Counted from the first letter of the stretch, positions 43,631 through 55,811 are shown. The stretch: DNA of 64,000 nucleotides from Microtetraspora glauca (GCA_000721275.1 JOFO01000003.1:62001-126000), one strand, 5' to 3'. Notes: generated from the sequence alone by a model not told the origin. Translations and numbers: made by a program.

Positions 43631-45157
43631 CGTTCCGGGGGTCCCGGCCGTCGCCGCGGGCTCCAGGAAGGGCGTGAGCAGCCCCGGTACGGCCTCGGCG
43701 GCGAAGGCCAGGCCCTCGCCCTCCGCCGCGTCCAGGACGTCGTACGCGCCCTCTCCGGCGGCCGTCGTGGCGGTCAGCGTGACGAGTCCGGCGCGCCGCT
43801 GGAAGTACGACTGCTTGACCGTCCAGCCGATGATCCCGGAGCGCTGGAGCGCCACCGTGCTCCGCCGCACCGCGCCCGACCGGGTCACCACATAGGCGCC
43901 GCCCAGCGCGTGCCCGAGGGAGCGGTACGCGTCCCGGGCGAGGAGCACGGCGAGCGGCGCGAGCACGACGGTCCAGCCCGCCGCCACGTACAGCAGCACC
44001 GGGGTCAGGAGCGCCCCGAGGACGGCGAGGACGGCGGCGGGGAGCAGCACGGCGAGCAGGGCCCACCGCAGCCGCCGGGCGCGGGCCGCCCGGGGGTGGG
44101 CGGTGAGCGGGACAGCGGTGGGCGGTGCGGGGGCGCGCAGGACCTCGGCGGCGACCCTGTCGGCGACGGCCCGGGGCACGGCGGGGAGGAGCGCCTTGAG
44201 GTCGGTGTGCTTCTCGTCGTCGTCCTCGGTGAGGCCGGTGGCGACGGCGTCGACCCGGGCGGCGCCGAGGAGCCGCACGCCGAGCGGTTCGACGAGTTCG
44301 ACGCCGCGCAGCCGGCGCTCCTCCAGGGAGACCGAGCGGGTGGTGAGCAGGCCGCGGCGGACCCGGAGGGTGCCGCCCGGTTCGCGTTCCAGCCGGTGGT
44401 TCCACCACATCTCGGTCCAGAGGCCGAGGGCGCCGACCGCGCCGGCGAGGGTGGCGATCACGACCAGGTCGACGATCATCCAGGGCAGCGACACCGAGGC
44501 GAAGCGCTCCCCTATCCAGTCGATGACCTCGGCCTGGGCGCCGAACCACTCGCTGACCTGCATGACCGCTCCGGCGGCGGCGCCGCCGAGGGCCGGGGCG
44601 ACGAAGGAGACGGGGGCGTAGCGGATCCAACGGGGGTCGAGGACGGCGAGCGTGCCGTCGTGGGCCGGATCGGCCTCGGGGACGGCGGGGCGGGCGAGCA
44701 GGGTGCGGCGGAGCCGTTCGCCCTCGGCGCGGGTGACGAGTTCGAGTTCGAGGGTGGACTCGCCGCCGCCGGTGGACTCGCCGGTGCCGATGCGGACCTT
44801 GACGAGGCCGAGGACCCGCTGGAGCGGGTTGGCGGTGAGGTCGACGCTGCGGATGCGCTCGCGGGCCAGCGAGCGGCGCTTGAGGAGGAGCAGGCCGGTG
44901 TGGAGGTCGACCCGGTCGGGGCCGACCCGGTAGCGGGTGCGGCGCCAGCGGACGTAGTCGGCCGCGGTGCCGCCGCCGACCAGCAGGACGGCGCCGGCCA
45001 GGACCCAGCCGACGGCCTGCGCGAACGGCCGGGACCCGGCGAGCCCGGCGGCGACCGGGAGGCCCGCGCCGGCCGCGACCCCGCACAGGACGGCGGCGGT
45101 GACGAGGAGGGTGCGCCGGTCGAGGCCGCGCCACTCCCCCTCGCCGGACGGGCTCAC
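43604..45157 (-). CDS. Large PH-domain (YdbT-like) membrane protein
   Basis: 517 residues. About three bacterial PH-like (DUF304) modules, each with a motif such as RYRVGPDRVDLHTGLLLLKRRSLARERIRSVDL and LRVRRGLLTTRSVSLEERRLRGVELVEPLG, alternate with pairs of transmembrane helices. YdbS/YdbT-type proteins are membrane-associated with unclear function; from memory, some confer resistance to membrane-active peptides. The GTG start overlaps the stop of the preceding PH-domain gene (GTGA), as in typical ydbS-ydbT pairs. Confidence 0.85.
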   Translation of the reverse strand: MSPSGEGEWRGLDRRTLLVTAAVLCGVAAGAGLPVAAGLAGSRPFAQAVGWVLAGAVLLVGGGTAADYVRWRRTRYRVGPDRVDLHTGLLLLKRRSLARERIRSVDLTANPLQRVLGLVKVRIGTGESTGGGESTLELELVTRAEGERLRRTLLARPAVPEADPAHDGTLAVLDPRWIRYAPVSFVAPALGGAAAGAVMQVSEWFGAQAEVIDWIGERFASVSLPWMIVDLVVIATLAGAVGALGLWTEMWWNHRLEREPGGTLRVRRGLLTTRSVSLEERRLRGVELVEPLGVRLLGAARVDAVATGLTEDDDEKHTDLKALLPAVPRAVADRVAAEVLRAPAPPTAVPLTAHPRAARARRLRWALLAVLLPAAVLAVLGALLTPVLLYVAAGWTVVLAPLAVLLARDAYRSLGHALGGAYVVTRSGAVRRSTVALQRSGIIGWTVKQSYFQRRAGLVTLTATTAAGEGAYDVLDAAEGEGLAFAAEAVPGLLTPFLEPAATAGTPGTPEARSTEG

Positions 45158-45654
45158 GTGGCGTCCCCGGGGGTGGCCCGGGTGAGCGCGGTGAGCCGTT
45201 CGGCGAGCTCCGCGGCGAGCTCGTGGTCGAGTCCGCCGGCGCGCAGCGCGCCCTTGGCGGAGGCGGTGGTCACGGTGACGGTGGCGAGCCCGAACAGCTG
45301 CTCCAGCGGCCCGCGTACGGTGTCCACGGTCTGGATCCGGGACAGCGGGGCGATCCGCCACTCCTGCCACAGGGCGCCCGTGCGTACGTACACGGCCTCG
45401 TCGGTGACCTCCCAGCGGTGCACCCGGTACCACCAGCCGGGGAGGAACGCGGTGCCGGCCAGTCCGGCCGCCCCGAGGACGCCGGCCGCGGCGAGCAGCC
45501 AGGTCCGGGCCGGGGCGATCAGCAGACCGAGCACGGCCAGGACGGCGGCCGGGGCGGCGGCGGCGAGCAGGCACCGGGCCCGCCACCAGCCGACCGCCCT
45601 GCGGTCCACGGCGTTCCTGGGCGGCCGGAGCCGCACCGCGTCCTCCCCCGCCAT
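45154..45654 (-). CDS. Small PH-domain (YdbS-like) membrane protein
   Basis: 166 residues, two transmembrane helices (about 30-50 and 52-75), then one PH-like module: WEVTDEAVYVRTGALWQEWRIAPLSRIQTVDTVRGPLEQLFGLATVTVTTA. This is the small partner of the YdbT-like protein. It starts 3 nt after the pgi stop, so it is likely in the same transcript. Confidence 0.85.
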   Translation of the reverse strand: MAGEDAVRLRPPRNAVDRRAVGWWRARCLLAAAAPAAVLAVLGLLIAPARTWLLAAAGVLGAAGLAGTAFLPGWWYRVHRWEVTDEAVYVRTGALWQEWRIAPLSRIQTVDTVRGPLEQLFGLATVTVTTASAKGALRAGGLDHELAAELAERLTALTRATPGDAT

Positions 45655-45657
45655 CCG

Positions 45658-47322
45658 TCAGCTCCGGCCGCGCAGTGCCCGGTAGGCGGAGACGAGGGCC
45701 GCGGTGGAGCTGTCGAGGGCCTCGGCGGTCGCCTCCCCGGTCAGGACGGGCTCGATCCGCTTGGCGAGGACCTTGCCGAGTTCGACGCCCCACTGGTCGA
45801 AGGAGTCGATGTTCCAGATCGCGCCCTGGACGAAGACCTTGTGCTCGTAGAGCGCCACCAGCTGGCCGAGGACCGAGGGGGTGAGGGCGTCGGCGAGGAT
45901 CGTGGTGGTGGGGTGGTTGCCCCGGAAGGTCTTGTGCGGGACGAGCTCCTCGGGCACGCCCTCGGCGCGCACCTCCTCCGGCGTCTTGCCGAAGGCGAGG
46001 GCCTGGGTCTGGGCGAAGAAGTTCGCCATCAGCAGGTCGTGCTGGGGGACGAGCCCGGGCAGCAGGTCCTCGACGGGCCGGGCGAAGCCGATGAAGTCGG
46101 CGGGGATGACCTTGGTGCCCTGGTGGATCAACTGGTAGTAGGCGTGCTGCCCGTTGGTGCCGGGGGTGCCCCAGACGACGGGGCCGGTCTGCCAGTCGAC
46201 GGGCTCGCCCTGGCGGTCCACGGACTTGCCGTTGGACTCCATGTCGAGCTGCTGGAGGTAGGCGGTGAACTTGGACAGGTAGTGCGAGTACGGCAGGACG
46301 GCGTGCGACTGGGCGTCGAAGAAGCCGCCGTACCAGACCCCGAGGAGGCCGAGCAGCAGCGGCGCGTTCTCCTCCGGCGGGGCGGTGCGGAAGTGCTCGT
46401 CGACGAGGTGGAAGCCGTCGAGCATCTCGCGGAACCGGTCCGGGCCGATGGCGATCATCAGGGAGAGGCCGATGGCGGAGTCGTACGAGTAGCGTCCGCC
46501 GACCCAGTCCCAGAACTCGAACATGTTGGCCGTGTCGATGCCGAAGTCGTGGACCTTCTCGGCGTTGGTGGAGAGCGCCACGAAGTGCTTGGCGACGGCT
46601 TCCTGGCCGGCGCCGAGCCCGGAGAGGAGCCAGTCGCGGGCGGAGGTCGCGTTGGTGACGGTCTCGATGGTGGTGAAGGTCTTGGAGGCGACGATGAACA
46701 GCGTCTTCGCCGGGTCGAGGTCGCGGACGGCCTCGTGGAGGTCGGCGCCGTCGACGTTGGAGACGAAACGGAACGTCAGATCCCGCCGGGTGTAGGCGCG
46801 CAGGACCTCATAGGCCATGGCGGGGCCGAGGTCGGAGCCGCCGATGCCGATGTTGACGATGGTGGTGATCGGCTCGCCGGTGTGGCCGGTCCAGGCGCCG
46901 GAGCGGATCTGCTCGGCGAAGCCGGCCATCTTGTCGAGGACGGCGTGGACCTTGGGGACGACGTTCTCGCCGTCCACCTCGATCACGGCGTCGCGGGGGG
47001 CGCGGAGCGCGGTGTGGAGGACGGCCCGGTCCTCGGTGGTGTTGATCTTCTCGCCGCGGAACATGGCGTCGCGCAGCTCGGCGACGCCGGTGGCGGCGGC
47101 CAGCTCGCGCAGCAGCGCCAGGGTCTCGTCGGTGACGAGGTGCTTGGAGTAGTCCAGGTGGAGGTCACCGACCCGCAGGGTGTAGCCGGTGCCGCGCTCC
47201 GGGTCGGCCGCGAACAGCTCGCGCAGGTGGGTGCCGCCCAGCTGCTCCCGGTGCTTGCCGAGGGCCGCCCACTCGGGCAGCCGGTTGAGCCTGATGCGTC
47301 CTTCAGTGGTCATTTCGGACAT
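45658..47322 (-). CDS. pgi: Glucose-6-phosphate isomerase
   Basis: 554 residues. Signatures are intact: [18 protein letters not shown], the SIS-domain [26 protein letters not shown], the catalytic Glu and His in [19 protein letters not shown], and [14 protein letters not shown]. It interconverts glucose 6-phosphate and fructose 6-phosphate, linking the pentose phosphate operon to glycolysis. ATG at 47322 has GAGAAGAAG upstream; ATG three codons later is possible. Confidence 0.95.
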   Translation of the reverse strand: MSEMTTEGRIRLNRLPEWAALGKHREQLGGTHLRELFAADPERGTGYTLRVGDLHLDYSKHLVTDETLALLRELAAATGVAELRDAMFRGEKINTTEDRAVLHTALRAPRDAVIEVDGENVVPKVHAVLDKMAGFAEQIRSGAWTGHTGEPITTIVNIGIGGSDLGPAMAYEVLRAYTRRDLTFRFVSNVDGADLHEAVRDLDPAKTLFIVASKTFTTIETVTNATSARDWLLSGLGAGQEAVAKHFVALSTNAEKVHDFGIDTANMFEFWDWVGGRYSYDSAIGLSLMIAIGPDRFREMLDGFHLVDEHFRTAPPEENAPLLLGLLGVWYGGFFDAQSHAVLPYSHYLSKFTAYLQQLDMESNGKSVDRQGEPVDWQTGPVVWGTPGTNGQHAYYQLIHQGTKVIPADFIGFARPVEDLLPGLVPQHDLLMANFFAQTQALAFGKTPEEVRAEGVPEELVPHKTFRGNHPTTTILADALTPSVLGQLVALYEHKVFVQGAIWNIDSFDQWGVELGKVLAKRIEPVLTGEATAEALDSSTAALVSAYRALRGRS

Positions 47323-47413
47323 CGCCCACTTCTTCTCGTACGTGTCTGCCCCGCTGCTCCTCCAACCTAGTTGATCGGCCGGGGCATTCCGTGCCACCCG
47401 TCCCCGGACACGG

Positions 47414-47458
47414 CGAAGGGCCCCGCACGCGAACTCGGTTCGCGTGCGGGGCCCTTCG
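47414..47458 (-). terminator. Terminator of the RbpA-like gene
   Basis: 20-bp perfect stem (left arm 47414-47433, right arm 47439-47458; left arm begins CGAAGGGCCCC) with a CTCGG loop, 19 nt past the stop at 47478. The longest uninterrupted hairpin seen in the window. Confidence 0.8.
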
Positions 47459-47477
47459 TCCGCTGGTGGGGCGCCGA

Positions 47478-47813
47478 TCAGATCTCGCCCCGGAGCTTGG
47501 CCAGCGCCTCGGCGAGGATCGCCTCGCCGTCGGCGTCACTGCGGCGCTCGCGCACGTAGGCGAGGTGGGTCTTGTACGGCTCGGTGCGCGGCGGGTCCGG
47601 CGGGTTGTCCCGGTCCTGGCCGGCCGGGAATCCGCAGCGGGGGCAGTCCCAGGTGTCGGGGACCTGCGCGTCACTCGCGAAACTCGGCTGGGTCTCGTGC
47701 CCGTTCGAGCACCAGAAGGAGATGCGGAGGCGCGGTGCCGACTCGCCCCGCTCGGCCTCCCCCATCGGCCCCGCTCCGACCCGGCTTCCCCGGATCGCGT
47801 TGCCACTTGCCAC
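47478..47813 (-). CDS. RbpA-like RNA polymerase-binding protein
   Basis: 111 residues. Shared features with RbpA: N-terminal [10 protein letters not shown], zinc-ribbon-type CSNGH...CPRCG with [18 protein letters not shown], and the C-terminal sigma-interaction helix [31 protein letters not shown]. RbpA binds RNA polymerase and principal sigma factors and affects rifampicin tolerance. S. coelicolor is known to hold a second copy; from memory this region encodes that paralog (RbpB), not the main RbpA. Solitary gene with a long terminator. Confidence 0.82.
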   Translation of the reverse strand: MASGNAIRGSRVGAGPMGEAERGESAPRLRISFWCSNGHETQPSFASDAQVPDTWDCPRCGFPAGQDRDNPPDPPRTEPYKTHLAYVRERRSDADGEAILAEALAKLRGEI

Positions 47814-47890
47814 GGTCGTAACTCCCTGCGTGATGGTGCTCGAAGATGCCCCAGTCTACGGAAGGCCCAACGCGCGTCCAGTGTGCGGAG

Positions 47891-48121
47891 TTACCCGTCC
47901 AGCTTCATGAGGAGACCAAGTACGACAATGCAGGCGAACCACAGCAGCCCGACCACGACCGTGATGCGGTCGAGGTTGCGCTCGGCGACCGAGGAGCCGC
48001 CGACGGAGGACTGCATGCCGCCACCGAACATGTCGGAGAGGCCGCCGCCCTTCCCCTTGTGCATCAGCACCAGCAGCATCAGCAGCGCGCTGAAGACGAT
48101 CAGGGCGATCGAGAACCCCAT
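47891..48121 (-). CDS. secG: SecG, preprotein translocase subunit
   Basis: 76 residues, two transmembrane helices (about 3-23 and 54-73) joined by HKGKGGGLSDMFGGGMQSSVGGSSVAERNLDRIT, the SecG signature. It supports SecYEG export. ATG at 48121 is chosen; a GTG two codons earlier is equally possible. It lies downstream of tpiA on the same strand as gap, pgk and tpiA. Confidence 0.93.
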   Translation of the reverse strand: MGFSIALIVFSALLMLLVLMHKGKGGGLSDMFGGGMQSSVGGSSVAERNLDRITVVVGLLWFACIVVLGLLMKLDG

Positions 48122-48197
48122 AACCACGGCTGGACCAACTTCCTCGGAGCTTGACAACGGACGGGGGCCGGGCGCCGGGCCCGACCCCCGCAAGGGT

Positions 48198-48216
48198 ACG
48201 ACGGATCTCGTCCGTC
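48198..48216 (-). terminator. Hairpin between tpiA and secG
   Basis: CGACGGA-TCTCG-TCCGTCG, 7-bp arms, 12 nt past the tpiA stop. Modest stem; may only partly end transcription. Confidence 0.5.
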
Positions 48217-48227
48217 GCTCTACATCG

Positions 48228-49004
<777 letters not shown>

Positions 49005-49011
49005 GGGGTGT

Positions 49012-50223
49012 TCAGTCCTCCAGTGCGACGAGGCCGGGGAGCTGCTTGCCCTCGAGGTATTCGAGGGAGGCGCCGCCACCGGTCGAGATGTGGCCGAAAG
49101 CGTTCTCGTCGAAGCCCAGCAGCCGGACGGCCGCGGCGGAGTCGCCGCCGCCGACCACGGTGAAGGCCGGGGAGTCGACGAGCGCCTGGGCGACGGCCTT
49201 GGTGCCCTCGGCGTAGTCGGGGTGCTCGAAGACGCCCATCGGGCCGTTCCAGAAGACGGTGGCCGCGTCGGCGAGCTTCGAGGCGTACAGCTTGCGGGTC
49301 TCCGGACCGATGTCCAGGCCCTCCTGGTCGGCCGGGATGGCGTCCGCGGCGACCGTGGTGGGGTTCGACGGGGCCTTGGTCTTCAGGTCCGGGAAGGACG
49401 GCGAGACCAGCACGTCGACGGGGAGGACGAACTCCACGCCCTTCTCCTCGGCCCGCTTGAGGTAGTCGAGCACGGCCGGGATCTGGTCCTCCTGGAGGAG
49501 GGAGATGCCGACCTCGTGGCCCTGGGCCTTGAGGAAGGTGTAGGCCATGCCGCCGCCGACGAGGATGCGGTCGGCCTTCTCCAGGAGGTGGTCGATCACG
49601 CCGAGCTTGTCGGAGACCTTGGCGCCGCCGAGGACGACCACGTACGGCCGCTGGACGTCCTCCGTCAGCTTCTTCAGGACGCCGACCTCGGTGGCGATGA
49701 GGTAGCCGGCCGCGTGCGGCAGCTTGCCCGGGAGGTCGTAGACCGAGGCGTGCTTGCGGTGCACGGCGCCGAAGCCGTCGCCGACGTAGAGGTCGGCGAG
49801 GGCGGCCAGCTGCTCGGCGAAGGCGGCGCGCTCGGCGTCGTCCTTCGAGGTCTCGCCGGCGTTGAAGCGCAGGTTCTCGATGACGGCCACGCCGCCGTCG
49901 GCCAGGCCGGCGACGGTGGCGCGGGCGGACTCGCCGACGGTGTCGGTGGCGAAGGCCACCTCGGCGCCGAGCAGTTCGCCGAGCCGCGCGGCGGCCGGGG
50001 CGAGGGAGAACGCCGGGTCCGGGGCGCCCTTGGGGCGGCCCAGGTGGGAGGCGACCACGACCCGGGCGCCGGCCTCGGCGAGCGCCTTGACCGTGGGGAC
50101 GACGGCGCGGATGCGGCCGTCGTCGGTGATGGTGGTGCCGTCGAGCGGCACGTTGAGATCGGCGCGGACGAACACCCGCTTGCCCTCGACGCCCTCGCCG
50201 AGAAGCTCGTCGATCGTCTTCAT
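49012..50223 (-). CDS. pgk: Phosphoglycerate kinase
   Basis: 403 residues. N-terminal [53 protein letters not shown] and the C-terminal GGGDSAAAV nucleotide site are present. It forms ATP in glycolysis. ATG at 50223 starts the conserved [10 protein letters not shown]. It lies 118 nt after gap, with a stable hairpin in between. Confidence 0.96.
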   Translation of the reverse strand: MKTIDELLGEGVEGKRVFVRADLNVPLDGTTITDDGRIRAVVPTVKALAEAGARVVVASHLGRPKGAPDPAFSLAPAAARLGELLGAEVAFATDTVGESARATVAGLADGGVAVIENLRFNAGETSKDDAERAAFAEQLAALADLYVGDGFGAVHRKHASVYDLPGKLPHAAGYLIATEVGVLKKLTEDVQRPYVVVLGGAKVSDKLGVIDHLLEKADRILVGGGMAYTFLKAQGHEVGISLLQEDQIPAVLDYLKRAEEKGVEFVLPVDVLVSPSFPDLKTKAPSNPTTVAADAIPADQEGLDIGPETRKLYASKLADAATVFWNGPMGVFEHPDYAEGTKAVAQALVDSPAFTVVGGGDSAAAVRLLGFDENAFGHISTGGGASLEYLEGKQLPGLVALED

Positions 50224-50263
50224 CTGTTCACTGACTCCTTGGTACGCGGTGGAGCACACGAGA

Positions 50264-50303
50264 CAGGGCTCGCGCAGCGCTTCGTCGCGCCGCCCGAGCC
50301 CTG
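50264..50303 (-). terminator. Hairpin between gap and pgk
   Basis: CAGGGCTCG / CGAGCCCTG, 9-bp arms with inner GCGC pairs, 38 nt past the gap stop and 40 nt before pgk. It may be a terminator or processing/stability element that lets gap be expressed above pgk. Confidence 0.5.
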
Positions 50304-50341
50304 CTCACATCGAAAGCCCTGCCCTGCTGAACCCTAGTACG

Positions 50342-51565
<1,224 letters not shown>

Positions 51566-51575
51566 CTACTCTCCG

Positions 51576-54530
51576 TCAGCGGCGGAGCGCGGTGAGGGCA
51601 CGGTCGAGGAGCCGCTGCCGCTCGGCCGGGGAGCCGACGTGCTCCAGGCCGAAGCCGAGGAGCACGGTGTCGCGGGTGGTGACGGCGGCGACGGAGTGGA
51701 AGAGGGCCGGCGAGCGGGTCCAGTCGGCGGCGTTGCCGGGGCTGCCGGCCGGGGCGCCGGGGACGGTCCAGGCGCCGAGCGAGCTCTCGAAGCCCTCGCG
51801 CTCGGTGCCGGCGGCGGTGACGAGCCGGACGTCGTCGACGAAGGCGCCGGTCTCGCCGGTGCCGGGGTCGGAGACGTACGAGAGGGACAGCTCGACCTTC
51901 TTGCCGGCGTAGGCGGAGAGGTCGACGGACGCCTGCCGCCAGCCGTTGGAGGGGCCGGTGAAGGCGTTCCAGGCGCCGGTGGTGCCGGTGGGCGCGCAGC
52001 CGTCCTCGCCGAGGGTGAGGTAGCGGCCGAGGTGGGGGTGGAGCTTCAGGTAGTAGCCCTCGCCGCAGTCGGCGGGCGGCTCGCTGGAAGTGCCCCCGTT
52101 CCGGTCGGGCAGGGTGGTCCAGTCGTCCTGGCCGGCGGTGCGGGCCTCGACGACGAGGTTGTCGTACCCGGGCTCGGTGTCGTGGCTGACCTGGAAGTCC
52201 AGCCGGGGCGCGTCGGCGGCGGCGGTGCCGGTGAGGTCGACGGTCCGGGTGAGCCGGGCCCAGGTGTCGTCGGCGTGCCGGACGGCGGCGAAGGAGTCGC
52301 CCTCGGCCGGTTCGAAGGGGGTCCGCAGGCCCGGATAGTCGCCGGCCGGGGCGCTGGAGGCGAACTGCGGGAAGCGCTCCGGGTCGAGGGCGTCGGAGGT
52401 GACGGTGTAGGCGCCGGCGTGGTCGAGCGGGTTGCCCGCGGCGGCGCCGAGCGCGGTGTCCGCGCCGGAGAGGCGGCCGGCGCCGGCGAAGGAGGCCGGG
52501 CCGTTCAGCCCGGCCCGGCGGTAGGCGCCGAGCCAGTACTGGGCGAAGTCGTTGGACTCGGCCCGGCCGATCCGGGTGAGCCCGCCGCTCTTCTCGCCGG
52601 CGTTGAGCAGCTTGCCGCCCTCGTTGAGGTAGGAGCGGACGGCGAGCTCGACGGCCCCGGAGGGGCGCTCGGCACCGGTGTACCAGACGACGGTGCGGAA
52701 GTGGGAGAGGACGCCGAGGGCGTGCGGGGCGCCCTGGGTGGCGACGTCCCAGACGGCGGCCTTCCGGCCGGTCGCGGCGAGCGCCTTCACATAGGTGCCG
52801 GCGTGCGCGGCGGCGCCCGTACCGCCCTCCTCGGCGAGGACGAGGACGTCTCCGCGGGCGCGCTCGGCCACCCGGTACGTGAACGGGGTGGTGGCGGTGG
52901 TGCGGCCGGCGCGGTCGCGGGCGGTGAACCAGACCTCGACGGTGTCGCCGGGGCGGGCGCCCCGCACCTCGCCGCGGTACTGGTCGTAGTACAGGTTGTC
53001 CTCGCCGCCGTACGTCTCGCCGCCCTCCCACGCCTCGACGCCGGCGCGGTGGGCGCGTCCGCCGTTGATCCGGTAGTGGAGGGTCTTGGCGCGCAGCGAC
53101 TTGCGGGCGGTGACGGCGACCTGCTGCTCCTCGCCGGCGGCGGCGTAGGAGGTGGTGAAGGCGTCGGGGGTGAGGGCCGGGGCCTCGGCGCCGACCGGGG
53201 AGACCGGGTCGTCGGGGCGGGCGGCGGACTCGGCGACGGCGAGCGCGAAGGGGATGTTCTTGGCGAACTCGGCCTGGATCAGCTTCTCGTCGTCGGGGAA
53301 GGTGAAGACGGAGGCGCAGTCGGCGGCTTCCCAGGCGTCGTTCGGGTCGACGCGGGAGGCGGTGGCGCAGGTGGACATCTCGGGGGTGAACATCTGCATG
53401 CCGTTGACGTTGGCGGCGTGTCCGTCGGCCTCGCCGTTGGTGGTGTACAGCTCCGAGGAGACCTGCGGCCGGTAGCCGGGGACCGCGGGGTTCTGCGGGG
53501 TGCCGGCGAGCGCCTTGAGGGGGGTGTCGTCGGGGGTGTCGGTGGCGACCTGCCAGCCGACGCCGTACAGGATGAGCTGGGCCGCGGAGTGGTAGTTGAT
53601 GCCGTACGAGAAGCCGATGCGCTTCTGGAAGGCGTCCAGGGCCCGGGTCTCCGGCTCGGACATGGGGCCCTTGCCGCGGAAGGTCTCGTCGGCCGGGTCG
53701 GGGGACGAACCCTCGTCGTCGTAGCCCCACTTGTAGGCGAAGTTCCGGTTGAGGTCGACGCCGTCGCCGGGGCGGATCACGCCGTCGCCGTCGTTGTCGC
53801 GGAGGTTCTTGCGCCACTGGCGGTTGGCCGGGTCGGCGTGGGTGAAGTCGTAGCCGTCGGGGTTGGCGGAGAGCACGAACCACAGCTCGGTGGTGTCGAC
53901 GAGCCGGGTGATCCGCTCGTCGGTGCCGTAGTTGTCGAGGTAGTGGTGGAGCAGCCGCCGCGTCATCTCGGGGGTGATCCACTCGCGGGCGTGCTGGTTG
54001 GACAGGTACAGGGTGGCCGGCCTGCTGCCGTCCTTCACCTGCCGGGCGCCCTTGGTGACCTTGACCGCGAGGATGTCCTGGCCCTTGAGGGTCTTGCCGA
54101 TGGACACGACCTTGGTGAGGCCGGGGTGGGCGGCGGCGGTGGCGAGGATCTCCTCCTTGAGGCCGCCGGGGCCGCCGTACGGGCGGAAGACGCCGTCGCC
54201 GGCGGCCTCCGCGCGGCGGGCGGCGGCCGGGCCCGGGTCGTGGGCGGCGACCGGGACGCCGCGGGCGCGGAGCGCTCCGGCCTGGTCCTCGGTGAGGTAG
54301 ACCTCGACGGTGGCGGTGCCGCGCTCGGGCACCTGCTCGGTCAGTTCGTGGCCGTCGGCCCCGGCGTCGAGGAGGAGCGGCACCTGCTCCTTGGTGACCG
54401 TGGCCCGCCAGACGGAGAGGGCGTCGCCGCCCTCCGGGCCCGCGGGCCGCGCTCCGGCGGCGGGTGCCGCCGCGAGTCCGGCGATCAGAAGTGAGGCGGC
54501 GGCGAGGACCGCGCGCGCCCTGTGTCTCAT
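51576..54530 (-). CDS. Secreted M14-family zinc carboxypeptidase with C-terminal accessory domains
   Basis: 984 residues. A Sec signal peptide (residues 1-27, MRHRARAVLAAASLLIAGLAAAPAAGA) is followed by a propeptide-like region (about 28-110) and the M14 catalytic domain (about 115-450). Zinc ligands are His and Glu in NQHAREWITPEM and His in GINYHSAAQLILYG; substrate residues include the Arg of DLNRNFAYKWGYDDEG. About 500 further residues carry Ig-like segments, a glutamine-amidotransferase-like stretch (VLVLAEEGGTG.., VVWYTGAERPSG) and a C-terminal MAM/immune-inhibitor-A-like domain. It should trim peptides outside the cell. AGGGGGG precedes the ATG. Confidence 0.88.
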   Translation of the reverse strand: MRHRARAVLAAASLLIAGLAAAPAAGARPAGPEGGDALSVWRATVTKEQVPLLLDAGADGHELTEQVPERGTATVEVYLTEDQAGALRARGVPVAAHDPGPAAARRAEAAGDGVFRPYGGPGGLKEEILATAAAHPGLTKVVSIGKTLKGQDILAVKVTKGARQVKDGSRPATLYLSNQHAREWITPEMTRRLLHHYLDNYGTDERITRLVDTTELWFVLSANPDGYDFTHADPANRQWRKNLRDNDGDGVIRPGDGVDLNRNFAYKWGYDDEGSSPDPADETFRGKGPMSEPETRALDAFQKRIGFSYGINYHSAAQLILYGVGWQVATDTPDDTPLKALAGTPQNPAVPGYRPQVSSELYTTNGEADGHAANVNGMQMFTPEMSTCATASRVDPNDAWEAADCASVFTFPDDEKLIQAEFAKNIPFALAVAESAARPDDPVSPVGAEAPALTPDAFTTSYAAAGEEQQVAVTARKSLRAKTLHYRINGGRAHRAGVEAWEGGETYGGEDNLYYDQYRGEVRGARPGDTVEVWFTARDRAGRTTATTPFTYRVAERARGDVLVLAEEGGTGAAAHAGTYVKALAATGRKAAVWDVATQGAPHALGVLSHFRTVVWYTGAERPSGAVELAVRSYLNEGGKLLNAGEKSGGLTRIGRAESNDFAQYWLGAYRRAGLNGPASFAGAGRLSGADTALGAAAGNPLDHAGAYTVTSDALDPERFPQFASSAPAGDYPGLRTPFEPAEGDSFAAVRHADDTWARLTRTVDLTGTAAADAPRLDFQVSHDTEPGYDNLVVEARTAGQDDWTTLPDRNGGTSSEPPADCGEGYYLKLHPHLGRYLTLGEDGCAPTGTTGAWNAFTGPSNGWRQASVDLSAYAGKKVELSLSYVSDPGTGETGAFVDDVRLVTAAGTEREGFESSLGAWTVPGAPAGSPGNAADWTRSPALFHSVAAVTTRDTVLLGFGLEHVGSPAERQRLLDRALTALRR

Positions 54531-54577
54531 GAGCCCCCCTGGGTGTGATCCGTCACGAGGTGGAGCGAACGGATGCC

Positions 54578-54606
54578 AGGCTCTTGGGCGCCCATGGGCC
54601 TGTCAA
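54578..54606 (-). promoter_or_regulatory. Promoter of the carboxypeptidase gene (TTGACA-17-GAGCCT)
   Basis: Minus strand -35 TTGACA (54606-54601) is perfect; the -10 GAGCCT (54583-54578) is weak, with a 17-nt spacer. A GGCCCATGGGC palindrome sits in the spacer. The predicted leader is about 40 nt. Confidence 0.5.
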
Positions 54607-54696
54607 GGGCGCCTCGCCGCGACGCGCCCGCGCCACCCAGACGCTGAGGGAGCATCAGGAGTACGCAGCCGCCCCGGAGTTCACGCTTACGGGCCG

Positions 54697-54799
54697 GTAC
54701 GCGGACGGCCCCGTGCCTCAGGGGCCGGGTACGGGGACGGCCCCGCGCCTCAGGGGGCGGGGTACGGGGACGGCCCCCGTCCCTCAGGGGGCGGGGGCC
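54697..54799. repeat. Three tandem copies of a 32-38-bp hairpin-forming unit downstream of whiA
   Basis: Units start at GTAC at 54697, 54729 and 54762, with a partial fourth at 54800. Each has the form GTACG-GGACGGCCCC-N-CCTCAGGGG-CGG and can fold because CCCC and GGGG flank the CCTCA core. It begins 23 nt past the whiA stop and could be a multi-hairpin terminator for whiA. Confidence 0.6.
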
Positions 54800-54821
54800 G
54801 TACGGGCGGGGTGCCGGGGCG

Positions 54822-55811
54822 TCAGCCGACCAGGCTCTCGTCCATCTCCTCGGTCAGGTTCGACTCGGTGCCGGGGATGCCCAGGTCCTGCGCGCGCTTG
54901 TCGGCCATGGCGAGCAGCCGGCGGATCCGGCCGGCGACCGCGTCCTTGGTGAGCGGCGGGTCGGCGAGGGCGCCCAGCTCCTCCAGGGACGCCTGCTTGT
55001 GCTCCATGCGGAGCCGGCCGGCCGCTGCCAGGTGCTCGGGCACCTCGTCCGCCAGGATCTCCAGGGCGCGCTGCACCCGGGCGCCGGCGGCGACGGCCGC
55101 GCGGGCCGAGCGGCGCAGGTTGGCGTCGTCGAAGTTGGCGAGCCGGTTGGCGGTGGCGCGGACCTCGCGCCGCATCCGCCGCTCCTCCCAGGCCAGCACC
55201 GACTCGTGCGCGCCGAGCCGGGTGAGCAGGGCGCCGATGGCGTCGCCGTCGCGGACCACGACCCGGTCCACCCCGCGGACCTCGCGGGCCTTCGCGGCGA
55301 TGGAGAGCCGGCGGGCGGCGCCGACGAGCGCGAGGGCGGCCTCCGGGCCGGGGCAGGTGACCTCCAGGGAGGAGGAGCGGCCCGGCTCGGTCAGCGAGCC
55401 GTGGGCGAGGAAGGCGCCGCGCCAGGCCGCCTCGGCGTCACAGGTGGCGCCGGAGACGACCTGCGGCGGGAGGCCCCGGATGGGGCGGCCCCGGCCGTCG
55501 ACCAGGCCCGTCTGCCGGGCCAGCTGGTCGCCGCCGGCGACCACGCGGACCACGAAGCGGGAGCCGCGCCGCAGCCCGCCGGGGGCCATCACGATCAGCT
55601 CCGAGCTGTGTCCGAAGATCTCCAGGATGTCCCGCTTGAGCCGCCGGGCCGCCATCGCCGTGTCGAGCTCCGCCTCGATCACGATCCGGCCGCTGACCAG
55701 GTGGAGGCCGCCGGCGAACCGGAGGATCGAGGAGACCTCCGACTTCCGGCAGCAGGTCCGGGTGACGGGAAGCCGGGAGATCTCGTCCTTCACCGCTGCC
55801 GTCATCGCCAT
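54822..55811 (-). CDS. whiA: WhiA sporulation transcription regulator
   Basis: 329 residues. The N-terminal part (about 1-200) is the degenerate LAGLIDADG homing-endonuclease fold, seen in [32 protein letters not shown] and YGLP-free [11 protein letters not shown]. The C-terminal helix-turn-helix follows [37 protein letters not shown]. In Streptomyces WhiA acts with WhiB to switch on sporulation septation genes. The start overlaps the end of yvcK, and the codon usage matches its neighbours. An ATG two codons inside is an alternative start. Confidence 0.95.
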   Translation of the reverse strand: MAMTAAVKDEISRLPVTRTCCRKSEVSSILRFAGGLHLVSGRIVIEAELDTAMAARRLKRDILEIFGHSSELIVMAPGGLRRGSRFVVRVVAGGDQLARQTGLVDGRGRPIRGLPPQVVSGATCDAEAAWRGAFLAHGSLTEPGRSSSLEVTCPGPEAALALVGAARRLSIAAKAREVRGVDRVVVRDGDAIGALLTRLGAHESVLAWEERRMRREVRATANRLANFDDANLRRSARAAVAAGARVQRALEILADEVPEHLAAAGRLRMEHKQASLEELGALADPPLTKDAVAGRIRRLLAMADKRAQDLGIPGTESNLTEEMDESLVG

